From Candidatus Brevibacterium intestinavium (lineage in GTDB: Bacteria; Actinomycetota; Actinomycetes; Actinomycetales; Brevibacteriaceae): a DNA stretch of 34,415 nt. Below are positions 1 to 8,683 of this stretch, one piece after another; position 1 is the stretch's first letter; each line of letters begins with the position of its first letter. The translations under genes were made by a program, and so were the position numbers. Where the stretch lies: NCBI GenBank assembly GCA_019117545.1, contig DWZN01000055.1:1-34415 (forward strand), written 5' to 3'. The notes beneath the pieces are model-generated. The model saw only the letters and a program-made list of their open reading frames with translations, was not told the origin of the DNA and did no database searches.

Positions 1-1876
1 CGTCGAACAGGCCGCCCGAGCCGCCCATCGAGTCGGTGTCCTTGTCCTTGTCATCTTCGTCGCCGTCGTCATTGCCGTCGTCGTCGCTGCCGCCGTCATC
101 GGAAGGAGACGTCGGGATCCCGCCGGGCACCGACGGCATGGTCGGTGAGGGCTCCGAGGGCTTCTTCGCCACCTTCACGGTGATCTCCGTTCCCTGCTTG
201 ACCTCTGTGCCGCCGGTGGCCGACTGCTCGAAGACCTTCTTCTCGTCTTCGTCGTCGGTCTCGACCTCTTCGGTCTTGCACTTCAGCTGATAGTCATCGC
301 CTTCGAGGATCTTGCAGGCCTCGTCGGCGGACTTGCCCGTGACATCGGGAACCTCGACCATGCCGGAGGAGACGACGAGATCGACGTTCGAGTCGACATC
401 GACCTCCTGACCGTCACCGGGCTTGGTCTCGATGACCACGCCCTTCTCCACATCCGGAGAGTTCTGCGAGATATGGGTGCCGGCCTGCAGCTTCGCGTCG
501 TTGATGATCTTCCGCGCCTCCTCCTCGGTCTTGCCGGAGACGTCGGGGACCTTCACGGATTCGGGGCCGGAGGAGACGATGAGTTTGACGATGCTGTCCT
601 GCTCGACCTTCTGACCGCCGGGAGGATCGGTTTCGATCGCCTTGCCCTCGTCGACCTCGGCGCTGTACTTCTCGTCCGTGTCGACTCTCAGCCCCTGTTG
701 GATGAGCGCGTCCTCGGCCTCGTCGGCGTCCATGCCGGCCACATCCGTGACCTCGACCTGGACGATCGGTTCGGGTTTGTTGATCTCGTACACCCACAGG
801 GCCACGGCCGCCAGGGCCAGCAGGACGAAGATGCTGCCGATCCAGATCCAGGCCCGGGACCGCTTCTGCGGGGGCCTCTCCTCCTGTTTGGCCATGATCG
901 TCGACATGGGACCGGTCTCCGGGGCCGCCTCGGCGTCGGAGGCATAGGGCGTCTGCCCGGTCATCGGCGGGGCCATCATCGGATAGGCCTGGGTGGCGTC
1001 CGCGTCGTCCTCGAAGCTCATGGGACGACCGTCGCGGGCGGCGAGCACGTCCTCACGGAAGGTGTAGGCGTCCTGGTAGCGGGTGTCGCGGTCCTTGAGC
1101 AGGGCGTGGAGGACGAGACGGTCGACGGCCGGCGGGATGGTCGAGTTGAACGCGCTCGGCGGCTGCGGGGTCTCTCCGACGTGCTGATAGGCCACGGCCA
1201 GCTGGGAATCGCCGACGAAGGGCGGCCGTCCGGCCAGCAGCTCATAGAGCAGGCAGGCGGTCGAATAGAGGTCGGAGCGGGCGTCGACGACCTCCCCGCG
1301 GGCCTGTTCGGGGGACAGGTACTGGGCGGTGCCGACCACGGACTGGGTCTGCGTCAGACCCGAGTTGTCCTTGAGCGCCCGCGCGATGCCGAAGTCCATG
1401 ACCTTGATGTCGCCCTCGGGTGTGAGCATGACGTTCGCGGGTTTGATATCGCGGTGGACGATGCCGTTGCGGTGGGAGTACTCGAGCGGGGCGAGGACGC
1501 CGGCGATGACGTTGAGCGCCTCGTCGACGGTGAGCGTGCCGTGCTCGTTGAGCACCTCGCGCAGGGTCTGGCCCTCGACGTACTCCATGACGATGAACGG
1601 CACGGACACACTCGAGCCGCCGGATTCGACGAACTCCTCCTCACCGGAGTCGTAGACGGCCACGATGCCGGGATGGTTGAGACCGGCCGCGGACTGGGCC
1701 TCCCGCTTGAGGCGGGTGTGGAACGAGGGATCGCGGGCGAGATCGGACCGCAGAAGTTTGATCGCCACCCGGCGGCCGAGCCGATTGTCGACGCCCTCGT
1801 GCACTTCTGCCATGCCCCCACGGCCGAGGAGCGCACGAATCTCGTAACGCCCCGACAGCACCTTGGGTTCAGTCAT
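1..1876 (-). CDS. pknB: Ser/Thr protein kinase PknB with PASTA domains (3' end outside window)
   Basis: Transmembrane Ser/Thr kinase that senses cell-wall fragments through extracellular PASTA domains and phosphorylates division and wall-synthesis proteins (family knowledge). At least 625 residues are visible. Glycine loop LGRGGMAEV is at 18-26, lysine K40, HRD 141-143 and DFG 161-163; the activation segment has the T-Q-T-x-x-x-x-GTAQYLSPE form seen in mycobacterial PknB. A basic stretch precedes a single membrane helix at about 342-363. Three PASTA repeats follow (about 366-585), the third with two cysteines (ACKIL and LKCKT) that could form a disulfide. The remainder is Asp-rich (runs of D, G, E, K) and still open at base 2, so the C-terminus lies outside. 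The ATG at 1876 is preceded by GGAGGA at good spacing. It is the last visible gene of the operon, 94 bp after pknA. Confidence 0.95.
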   Translation of the reverse strand, partial: MTEPKVLSGRYEIRALLGRGGMAEVHEGVDNRLGRRVAIKLLRSDLARDPSFHTRLKREAQSAAGLNHPGIVAVYDSGEEEFVESGGSSVSVPFIVMEYVEGQTLREVLNEHGTLTVDEALNVIAGVLAPLEYSHRNGIVHRDIKPANVMLTPEGDIKVMDFGIARALKDNSGLTQTQSVVGTAQYLSPEQARGEVVDARSDLYSTACLLYELLAGRPPFVGDSQLAVAYQHVGETPQPPSAFNSTIPPAVDRLVLHALLKDRDTRYQDAYTFREDVLAARDGRPMSFEDDADATQAYPMMAPPMTGQTPYASDAEAAPETGPMSTIMAKQEERPPQKRSRAWIWIGSIFVLLALAAVALWVYEINKPEPIVQVEVTDVAGMDADEAEDALIQQGLRVDTDEKYSAEVDEGKAIETDPPGGQKVEQDSIVKLIVSSGPESVKVPDVSGKTEEEARKIINDAKLQAGTHISQNSPDVEKGVVIETKPGDGQEVDVDSNVDLVVSSGMVEVPDVTGKSADEACKILEGDDYQLKCKTEEVETDDEDEKKVFEQSATGGTEVKQGTEITVKVAKKPSEPSPTMPSVPGGIPTSPSDDGGSDDDGNDDGDEDDKDKDTDSMGGSGGLFD

Positions 1877-1970
1877 TGATGTCCTCCGCTTATCTCACCC
1901 GCTGGGTTCATTCTCACCCATCGCCGGGTCGAGTCTCAGTATTTCAAACTCTCGGCTGATCGTTCAGGGT

Positions 1971-3785
1971 CTATTCATCGCCGCTGTTCCCGTCCGTGCC
2001 TCCACCTCCGGCGTCGGCGTTGCTGGCACTGTTCGACGATTCGGAACCGCCTCCGGACCCGGTGTCGCCGCCGTTCGAACCGCTGTTCGAGCCGGAATCG
2101 CTGCCGGAATCCTGGCCCGCGGAGCTGTCGGCGTCCGAACCGGTCGAGTCCGAGGAACTCTCTGAATCGGCTTCGTTCGCCGACTCCGAGGAGCCTCCCG
2201 ACTCCGAGTCCGAACCGGAATTCGACTGGCTGCCCTCGGAACCGGAGTCCGAGCCCTGCGAAGACGAACTCGACGAACCGGACGATCCCGAGTCGGAGTC
2301 CGAGTTCGATCCCGAGTCATTGCCCAGACCCGGATCGGATCCGGAGTCCGAACCGGTCTCCTCCGGGGCCTCGGCGGGGCCGCCCGAGATGTAGAGGGTC
2401 ACGGTGTCGCCCTCTTCGAAGGTGTAGCCGTTGTCGCCCTCGCCGACATCGGCGACGGTGCCGGCGGCACGATCCGAGTCGATGGTCGTGGTATCGACTT
2501 CGAGTCCCTTGTTCTCGAGGTTCTGCGTCGCCGAGGCCTCGGTGAGTCCGATGTAGTCGTTCGGATCGATCTCGATCGTGCTCGGGGCCTGCGAGGTCGG
2601 CGCCGAGGTGGATGGATCCGGTTCGGGTTCGGCATTGTTCCCGCCGAGGAAGTACCACAGCAGGGAGCCGACGGCGATGAGGGCGATGATCGCGAGGATC
2701 CAGATGAGCACCCGACCCTTGTTCGACGCCTTGTTCTCGACGTCCTGGTTCTGCGGGTCGAGCTCCCCGTCGCCTGCCGCACCGGCACCTGCGGCCCCGG
2801 CGGCCTCGGCCCCGTTCGGGTAGACCTGAGTGGCGTCATTGGACGCGGTGACGGGCATCGCCTTCGTCGTGGGCACGGGCTCGGGATTGTTGAAGACCTG
2901 GGTCAGGGCCTCGGAGGCGGCATTGCCGTGCCGCATCTGCGGCAGCAGCTCCTCGGCCCCGGCGACATCACCGGCCGAGAGCGCCTCGGCGGCCTTGGCC
3001 ACCTTCATGGCGTCGGCGGGCCTGCGGTCGGGCTTCTTCTCCAGCAGGCAGTCGACGAAGCGGCGCAGCGGTTCGGAGACCGTGTCCGGCAGCGGCGGAT
3101 GCTGCTGATTGACCTGGGCGATGGCGATCGCGACCTGCGAATCGCCGGTGAACGGACGCTGCCCGGCCAGGGCCTCATAGGCGATGATGCCCAGGGCGTA
3201 GAGGTCCGAACCTGGGCCCGAGCCCTTGCCGGTGGCCTGTTCGGGAGCCAGATACTGGGCGGTGCCCATGACCTGGCCGGTCTTCGTCAGCGGGGCCTGA
3301 TCCGTGACCCGGGCGATGCCGAAGTCCGTGATCTTGACCCGGAAGTCCGGGGTCATGAGGGTGTTTCCGGGCTTGATGTCGCGGTGGATGACACCGACCT
3401 TGTGCGCGGCCCCCAGCGCCTGAGCGGCCTGGGAGACGATGCTCAGCGTATCGGTCTCGGACAGGGGGGCGCTGCGTTCGATGATGGCCGACAGCGCCTC
3501 ACCGGGAACGTACTCCATGACCAGATAGGGCGAGCCCTGTTCGTCACCGTAGTCGTAGACCCCGGCGATTCCGGGATCGGAGACCCGCCCCATGTTCTGC
3601 GCCTCGGCGCGGAAGCGGGCGAGGAACGTCGACTCGGACAGGTATTCGTCCTTGAGGATCTTCGCCGCGACCTCACGGCCGAGCACGGAGTCCACACCTT
3701 TCCAGACCTCGCCCATGCCGCCGACGGCGATTCGGGAGGTGAGTTTGTATCGGTTGCCCAACAGGGTGCCTTCAACGGGTCTCAT
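1971..3785 (-). CDS. pknA: Ser/Thr protein kinase PknA-like, with one PASTA domain and a Ser/Asp-rich tail
   Basis: Membrane Ser/Thr kinase, 604 aa. The kinase domain covers about 10-270, with invariant K42, H134-R135-D136, D154-F155-G156 and a GTAQYLAPE activation segment. A linker at 300-355 includes DATQVYP (T319). One membrane helix lies at about 358-380, then a single PASTA-like module at about 405-471. The last 133 residues are low-complexity Ser, Gly, Asp, Asn and Glu, including many SD and SG pairs. By topology the PASTA module and tail are extracellular. M. tuberculosis PknA has no PASTA domain, so both the module and the tail are departures from that reference; the name PknA rests mainly on position between pbpA and pknB. 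The start ATG overlaps the pbpA stop by 4 bp, implying translational coupling; the upstream ribosome site is weak. Confidence 0.93.
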   Translation of the reverse strand: MRPVEGTLLGNRYKLTSRIAVGGMGEVWKGVDSVLGREVAAKILKDEYLSESTFLARFRAEAQNMGRVSDPGIAGVYDYGDEQGSPYLVMEYVPGEALSAIIERSAPLSETDTLSIVSQAAQALGAAHKVGVIHRDIKPGNTLMTPDFRVKITDFGIARVTDQAPLTKTGQVMGTAQYLAPEQATGKGSGPGSDLYALGIIAYEALAGQRPFTGDSQVAIAIAQVNQQHPPLPDTVSEPLRRFVDCLLEKKPDRRPADAMKVAKAAEALSAGDVAGAEELLPQMRHGNAASEALTQVFNNPEPVPTTKAMPVTASNDATQVYPNGAEAAGAAGAGAAGDGELDPQNQDVENKASNKGRVLIWILAIIALIAVGSLLWYFLGGNNAEPEPDPSTSAPTSQAPSTIEIDPNDYIGLTEASATQNLENKGLEVDTTTIDSDRAAGTVADVGEGDNGYTFEEGDTVTLYISGGPAEAPEETGSDSGSDPGLGNDSGSNSDSDSGSSGSSSSSSQGSDSGSEGSQSNSGSDSESGGSSESANEADSESSSDSTGSDADSSAGQDSGSDSGSNSGSNGGDTGSGGGSESSNSASNADAGGGGTDGNSGDE

Positions 3786-5251
3786 TTCTCGACCACCGCT
3801 TCCATCATGTTCTTGGCGATCGGCCCGGCGACCGTCGCACCATAAGCTTCATTGCCCGCGTTTCCGCCGTTCTCGACCACAACCGCGACGGCCACCTCGG
3901 GGTCGTCGGCCGGGGCGAAGGAGATGAACCAGGCGTGAGGCGCCGCGCCCTCGGCATGCTGAGCGGTGCCGGTCTTCGCCGCGACCTTCATTCCGTTGAT
4001 CTTCGCCACCGAGCCGGTGCCGTTGTCGACGACTCCGGTCATCATCTGGGTCAGCTGTTCGGCCGTGTCACCGGAGACGGGACGGGAGAGCTCCTCGGGG
4101 CGGGTCTCGGAGATCGGTTCGAGGGTGTTCGCGTTGAGCACCCGGTCGACGAGCTGGGGCTTCATCATCTTTCCGCCGTTGGCGATGCCCGCGGTCATCA
4201 TCGCCATCTGCAGCGGAGTGGACTTGACGTCGTACTGTCCGATCGAGGAGTAGGCGAGCTGCGGCGGGTCGAGGTCGGTCGGGAACGTCGAGGGCGTCAC
4301 GTTCAGCGGGATCTCGAGGTCCTTGCCGAAGCCGAACTTCTCCGCCTGCTCGTGGATCGTGTCCTCGCCGAGGTCCATGCCCAACGAGGCGAAGGAGGTG
4401 TTGCAGGACTCGGCGAGCGAATCGGCCAGGGTCGGCTGGCCGCCGTTGCGACAGGCCCCGGGATGGGAGTTCTTGATCTGCAGGTTCGTCTGCGGCATGT
4501 CCAGCGCCGCCGGGCCGTTGAGGGTGGAGTCCGGTGTGTAGTCCCCGGACTCGAGGGCGGCCGCGGCCACGAGGACCTTGAAGGTCGATCCCGGCGGGTA
4601 GAGGTTGCCGCCGATGGCGCGGTTGTAGGCGGGTTTGCCGTCGGCGGATTCGAGATTCTCGAAGGCCGAGCGAGCCTCGCCCGCGTCATGGCTGGCCAAG
4701 GCGTTCGGGTCCCAGCCGGGAGTCGAGGCCATGGCCAGGACCTTCCCGGTCTTCGGGTTGAGCGCTACGGCAGCACCGTTCTGATTGCCCAGCCCGTCCC
4801 AGGCCGCCTTCTGCACCTCGGGATCGACCGTCAGCTCCACGGCCGCACCGCGGGGCTGCTCACCGGTGAAGAAGCTGCCGACCTTGTCGTAGAACAGGGC
4901 GTCGGAGTCACCGGAGAGGTAGTCCCCGGCGGCGCGTTCCATGCCCGAGGCCCCGGACACGACCGAGTAGTAGCCGGTGAGCGAGGCGTAGGCGCGCGGG
5001 TCGAGACCCTCGGATCCGTACTTGCGCTGGTACTTGTACTTGTCGTCGACGGGTTCGGAATAGGCGATCGGGGTGCCGTCGACGAGGATCGGTCCGCGGT
5101 CGCGGGCGAGCTGATCGAGGACCTGCCGGTTGTTGAGCGGATTGTGGTTGAGGGAATCCGCGGTGACGTACTGGACCCAGCTCGTCGATCCGAACAGGAG
5201 CGCGAACATGACGAATCCGACGACGGCGATATGCGTCAATGGCTTCTTCAT
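3782..5251 (-). CDS. pbpA: Penicillin-binding protein 2-type transpeptidase PbpA
   Basis: Class B penicillin-binding protein, a D,D-transpeptidase that cross-links septal or lateral peptidoglycan at the outer face of the membrane. It has 489 aa, the usual size for actinobacterial PbpA. An N-terminal signal-anchor helix is at about 7-28. The three catalytic motifs are present and in order: S222-T-F-K225 after YPPG, S282-C-N284, and K426-T-G428. The dimerisation/linker domain (30-140) and the transpeptidase domain (about 155-485) are intact. GGAGGTGAACG precedes the ATG, and the start overlaps the rodA stop by 4 bp. Pairing with a SEDS protein just upstream matches the glycosyltransferase-transpeptidase partnership known for RodA/PBP2. 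Confidence 0.95.
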   Translation of the reverse strand: MKKPLTHIAVVGFVMFALLFGSTSWVQYVTADSLNHNPLNNRQVLDQLARDRGPILVDGTPIAYSEPVDDKYKYQRKYGSEGLDPRAYASLTGYYSVVSGASGMERAAGDYLSGDSDALFYDKVGSFFTGEQPRGAAVELTVDPEVQKAAWDGLGNQNGAAVALNPKTGKVLAMASTPGWDPNALASHDAGEARSAFENLESADGKPAYNRAIGGNLYPPGSTFKVLVAAAALESGDYTPDSTLNGPAALDMPQTNLQIKNSHPGACRNGGQPTLADSLAESCNTSFASLGMDLGEDTIHEQAEKFGFGKDLEIPLNVTPSTFPTDLDPPQLAYSSIGQYDVKSTPLQMAMMTAGIANGGKMMKPQLVDRVLNANTLEPISETRPEELSRPVSGDTAEQLTQMMTGVVDNGTGSVAKINGMKVAAKTGTAQHAEGAAPHAWFISFAPADDPEVAVAVVVENGGNAGNEAYGATVAGPIAKNMMEAVVEK

Positions 5252-6765
5252 CGTTCACCTCCGGCAGGTCCCAGGTAGTCAGTCGGTGCTTCCTCATCGG
5301 CGCGGCCGAGAGTCGTGGTCGGCGCCTCCTCGTCGCTCGTGTCCGCAGTACGGGAGGTCTCCGCCCGCCCGGGCGCTCCCGAGGGCTCCGGGTCCTCGGT
5401 GATCTTGAGGACTCCGGTGTGGAAGTCCTCGACGGGTCGCCGGGCGTTGTCCGAGATCCGCAGCAGCAGGGCGATGATCATCCAGTTCGCGATCAGAGAG
5501 GATCCGCCCTGGGCGAGGAACGGCGTGGTCAGACCCGTCAGCGGGATGAGGCGGGTGACGCCGCCGACGACGACGAAGACCTGCAGGGCGATCGTGAAGG
5601 ACAGTCCCGTGGCCAGCAGGGTGCCGAAGCCGTCGCGCAGCTGCTGGGCGGTGCGGATGCCGCGCTGGAAGATGAACAGGTAGCACAGCAGGATGACGAA
5701 GAGCCCGGCCATGCCGATCTCCTCGCCGAAGCTCGCGTAGATGAAGTCGGACTCCGCATAGGGGACCATGTTCGGTCGGCCCTCGCCGAAGCCGGTGCCC
5801 ACGAGTCCGCCGTTGGACATGCCGAACAGCCCTTGGACCAGCTGGTAGGACCCGCCGGGTGTCTTGTTGTACTCCTCGGGGCTGAGCGCGTTGAGCCACC
5901 CGGACACGCGCTGTCCGACGTGGGAGAACAGAAAGGTCGCCGCGACCGCCCCGGCGGCGAAGAAGCCGAGTCCGAGGATGATCCACGAGACCTTGGACGT
6001 GGCGACGTAGAGCATCGCGACGAAGAGGCCGAAGAAGAGCAGGGAGGTGCCCAGGTCCTTCTCGAACACGAGGATGCCGACGCTGGCGACCCACGCGATG
6101 ACGATCGGGCCGAAGTCGCGCAGGCGGGGGAAGCGGATGCCGAGGATCTTCGGCCCGGCGGCCACGAGCTGGTCCTTGTAGCTGACGAGATAGCCGGCGA
6201 AGAAGATCGCCAGCAGGATCTTCGCGATCTCACCCGGCTGGAAGGACAGAGGTCCGACGCCGATCCAGATGCGGGCGCCGTTGATGGTCTTGCCGATGCC
6301 GGGAATGAGCGGCAGCAGGAGGAAGACCAGGGCGGCGAACCCGGACACATAGGTGTAGCGGCGCAGCCAGCGGTGGTCCTTGACGACGAAGATGACCGCG
6401 ATGGCCAGGCCCACTCCCAGCGTCATCCAGATCAGCTGGGTGAGTCCGGAGCCGAGGTACTCATCGCGACCGAGGTCGACGCGGTAGATCATCGCCAGCC
6501 CGAGTCCGTTGAGCAGGACCGCGATCGGCACGAGGACGGGATCGGCGTACTTCGCCTTGATCCAGATGACGACGTGGAGGATGAGGCCCAATGCCGCCAG
6601 CCAGCCGGCGTAGCCGTAGACATTGGCTGGGATCGTGTCCTCGACACCGAGGCCGACGAGCGCATAGGCGCTGGTGGCCACGGCAATGGCCAGGATCAGG
6701 AGACCGAGCTCGGCCAGGCGGTACGGTCTGGGGCGCGCGATCTGCGATTGAGCCTGGTTCATCAC
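5248..6765 (-). CDS. rodA: SEDS peptidoglycan glycosyltransferase RodA (FtsW/RodA/SpoVE family)
   Basis: Polytopic membrane glycosyltransferase that polymerises lipid II. It has 505 aa with many hydrophobic segments between about 18 and 437. The SEDS catalytic Asp is D237, within EKDLGTS; the loop motif YAESDFIYASFGEEIG is at 336-351. The family motif usually written QPSE reads QPGE here (176-179). After the last helix an 68-residue cytoplasmic tail is rich in Pro, Glu, Thr and Asp and contains two near-identical units, EEAPTTTLG (479-487) and EEAPTDYLG (491-499). RodA rather than FtsW is chosen from its place beside pbpA and the FHA/kinase genes. The start is GTG at 6765 (GTGA overlap with pstP) or ATG at 6762; the sequence does not decide. 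Confidence 0.93.
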   Translation of the reverse strand: MMNQAQSQIARPRPYRLAELGLLILAIAVATSAYALVGLGVEDTIPANVYGYAGWLAALGLILHVVIWIKAKYADPVLVPIAVLLNGLGLAMIYRVDLGRDEYLGSGLTQLIWMTLGVGLAIAVIFVVKDHRWLRRYTYVSGFAALVFLLLPLIPGIGKTINGARIWIGVGPLSFQPGEIAKILLAIFFAGYLVSYKDQLVAAGPKILGIRFPRLRDFGPIVIAWVASVGILVFEKDLGTSLLFFGLFVAMLYVATSKVSWIILGLGFFAAGAVAATFLFSHVGQRVSGWLNALSPEEYNKTPGGSYQLVQGLFGMSNGGLVGTGFGEGRPNMVPYAESDFIYASFGEEIGMAGLFVILLCYLFIFQRGIRTAQQLRDGFGTLLATGLSFTIALQVFVVVGGVTRLIPLTGLTTPFLAQGGSSLIANWMIIALLLRISDNARRPVEDFHTGVLKITEDPEPSGAPGRAETSRTADTSDEEAPTTTLGRADEEAPTDYLGPAGGER

Positions 6766-8186
6766 TGCGACTCCCGGGTGATGGCGTCACTGGGGTCGGC
6801 CGAGGACGAGTTCGGCGGGGAGGGAGCAGGGTCGGTCGGGCTCGTGGAGTCCTCGACATTGCCCGTCACCCCTGTGGAGCGCTCGGCCTCCTTGCGCAGG
6901 TTGTCGATGATGCGGTCGGCCTCATCGCGGGAGCCGGCGGGGATGGACCCGCGCAGACGGTCCTGCGAATAGCTGTTGAGGCTTCCGACCTCGATGTCCG
7001 TGGTGTCCTCGAGACGACTGAGCTCGATCGGGCCCAGCGTCGTGTCGAGTCCGCGGTAGAGCGAGACCTTGCCGTCGTCGTCGGCGACGTAGTACTGGTT
7101 GCTCACGTAGTTGTAGGCGAAGAATCCCCCCACGATCAGGGCGATGATGACCAGCCCGGTGATGATCCAGCCGAGGAAGGATCTTTTGCCGACCTCTTCG
7201 CCGAGGTCGTCGTCCTCCTCACCCTCGCCGGAGCCGGTCCGCAGGGGCTTGGTGTCCTCGTGTCCGGTCTTGCCGTCCTCGTCTCCGGGCACGGCCTGCA
7301 GGGGCACGGTGTCGGTGGGGATGTCCCCGTCGCCGTAGCTCGCCTCGGTGTCGGTGGGGGCCTCGGTCTCGGGGTTCGCCCCGATCGCGGCGTAGCGGGG
7401 GTTGAGATGGACGGAGCCGACGGAGACGCCGGCGGTGGTCTCGACCTCGCCTTCGAGCACGTCGCCGACGACGACTGTGACATTGTCGGCCCCGCCCCCG
7501 GCCAGGGCCAGGTCGATGAGCTGACGGCAGGCCTCGTCGGGGTCGGCCACCTCGGTGAGCACACGGGAGATGTCGTCGAAGTCGGCGAAGCCGGTCAGCC
7601 CGTCGGAGCAGAGCATCCAGCGGTCGCCGACCTGGGCCTCGCGCAGGGACAGATCGAGATCGGGGGAGGCACCGACATCGCCGAGGACCTTCATCACCAC
7701 CGACCGCTGCGGGTGGGTCTCGGCCTCCTCGGCGGTGATCCGTCCCTCGTCGACGAGCATCTGCACGAAGGTGTGGTCGTGGGTGATGGGCTGCAGCTTG
7801 TCGTCGCGCAGCACATAGCCGCGCGAATCGCCGATGTGGGCGAGCGCGAACCGGTTGCCCGGCGCGCGCAGCACCGCGGTGACCGTGGTGCCCATGCCCG
7901 CGAGCTCGGGCTGTTCGCCGACTCCGCGGCAGATCCGATCATTGGCGTCGAGGATCGAGGTGCGCAGCAGCTCGAGGGCGTCGTCACCAGCGGGTTCGCG
8001 GTCGAGTTCGGCCAGCCGGGACACGGTGATCGCCGAGGCGACGTCTCCACCGGCATGGCCGCCCATCCCGTCGGCGATGAGGAGGAAGTTCGGACCCGCA
8101 TAGCCGGAGTCCTGGTTGTTCTTACGCACCAGCCCCGTGTGAGACCGGGCTGCCGAACGGAGTGTGATGGTGCCGTCGGTCGTCAC
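6762..8186 (-). CDS. pstP: PP2C-family Ser/Thr protein phosphatase PstP
   Basis: Metal-dependent Ser/Thr phosphatase that reverses PknA/PknB phosphorylation. Length is 474 aa. The PP2C domain (about 7-242) shows the metal-binding aspartates in NNQD26, AD39GMGG, CSD195GLTG and GAD234NVT, plus HIGDSRGY. A long acidic Thr/Asp/Glu linker follows, then one membrane helix at about 337-358 and an extracellular domain of about 110 residues ending in Ser/Pro-rich sequence. The start is placed at GTG 8186 because it overlaps the fhaB stop by 4 bp, like its neighbours, and because residues begin directly with the conserved S-x-x-G-x-x-R-x-x-NQD motif. The frame stays open upstream to 8807, but that extension lies opposite nothing and inside fhaB/fhaA, so it is rejected. 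Confidence 0.94.
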   Translation of the reverse strand: MTTDGTITLRSAARSHTGLVRKNNQDSGYAGPNFLLIADGMGGHAGGDVASAITVSRLAELDREPAGDDALELLRTSILDANDRICRGVGEQPELAGMGTTVTAVLRAPGNRFALAHIGDSRGYVLRDDKLQPITHDHTFVQMLVDEGRITAEEAETHPQRSVVMKVLGDVGASPDLDLSLREAQVGDRWMLCSDGLTGFADFDDISRVLTEVADPDEACRQLIDLALAGGGADNVTVVVGDVLEGEVETTAGVSVGSVHLNPRYAAIGANPETEAPTDTEASYGDGDIPTDTVPLQAVPGDEDGKTGHEDTKPLRTGSGEGEEDDDLGEEVGKRSFLGWIITGLVIIALIVGGFFAYNYVSNQYYVADDDGKVSLYRGLDTTLGPIELSRLEDTTDIEVGSLNSYSQDRLRGSIPAGSRDEADRIIDNLRKEAERSTGVTGNVEDSTSPTDPAPSPPNSSSADPSDAITRESQ

Positions 8187-8683
8187 GAGCGGGTCTCCAA
8201 GGTGGTGTGTCCGATGGTGATCCGGGTGCCGATGCGCAGCTGGACGGGTCCGGTCATGGGCGAGCCGTCGACGATGGTGCCGTTCGTCGAACCGAGGTCC
8301 TCGAGCATCCATGCACCGCGCTGGGCGGAGATCCGGGCGTGGTGGCTGGAGGCGAAGTCGTCGTCGATGACGATCGTGTTGTCCGGTGCTCGGCCGAAGG
8401 TCACCGGCGCCCCCGACAGCATGAGGGAGGTTCCGGCCAGCGGGCCGTCGGTGACGGCGATGGTGCCCGGATGGGCGTGGGCGACCGGGGCTGCGGCGGG
8501 ACGGGGCGCGGGAGCCGGCCGGGAGGCCGGTGCGGGTGCGGACCGAGAGCCGCCTCGGCGGGACTTGCGGCTGCGTCGGGGACCGAAGATGTCCCGGCGC
8601 AGCACTCCGGCGACTCCGAGGACGAAGAGCCAGAGGATGACGAAGAAGGCCAGCCGGAAGACGGTGACGGTGAATTCGCTCAC
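8183..8683 (-). CDS. fhaB: Membrane-anchored FHA domain protein FhaB (FipA-like)
   Basis: Phosphothreonine-reading adaptor, 166 aa. One N-terminal membrane helix (about 7-28) is followed by a basic Arg/Lys/Ser stretch, a Pro/Ala-rich linker (45-72), and a C-terminal FHA domain (about 75-163). FHA signature residues are visible: G97-R98, S112-S113-H114-H115 and GSTNG at 131-135. In mycobacteria the equivalent protein links kinase signalling to division proteins; that role is transferred by family and position. Start ATG 8683 overlaps the fhaA stop by 4 bp, and its own stop overlaps pstP. Confidence 0.92.
   Translation of the reverse strand: MSEFTVTVFRLAFFVILWLFVLGVAGVLRRDIFGPRRSRKSRRGGSRSAPAPASRPAPAPRPAAAPVAHAHPGTIAVTDGPLAGTSLMLSGAPVTFGRAPDNTIVIDDDFASSHHARISAQRGAWMLEDLGSTNGTIVDGSPMTGPVQLRIGTRITIGHTTLETRS

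Noticed and set aside
36..290. Ser-rich small protein on the plus strand
   Set aside because: It is the complement of the Asp-rich PknB tail and third PASTA domain.
473..1879. 468-residue plus-strand open frame opposite pknB
   Set aside because: Antisense shadow of the kinase and PASTA coding region; no ribosome site or family motif.
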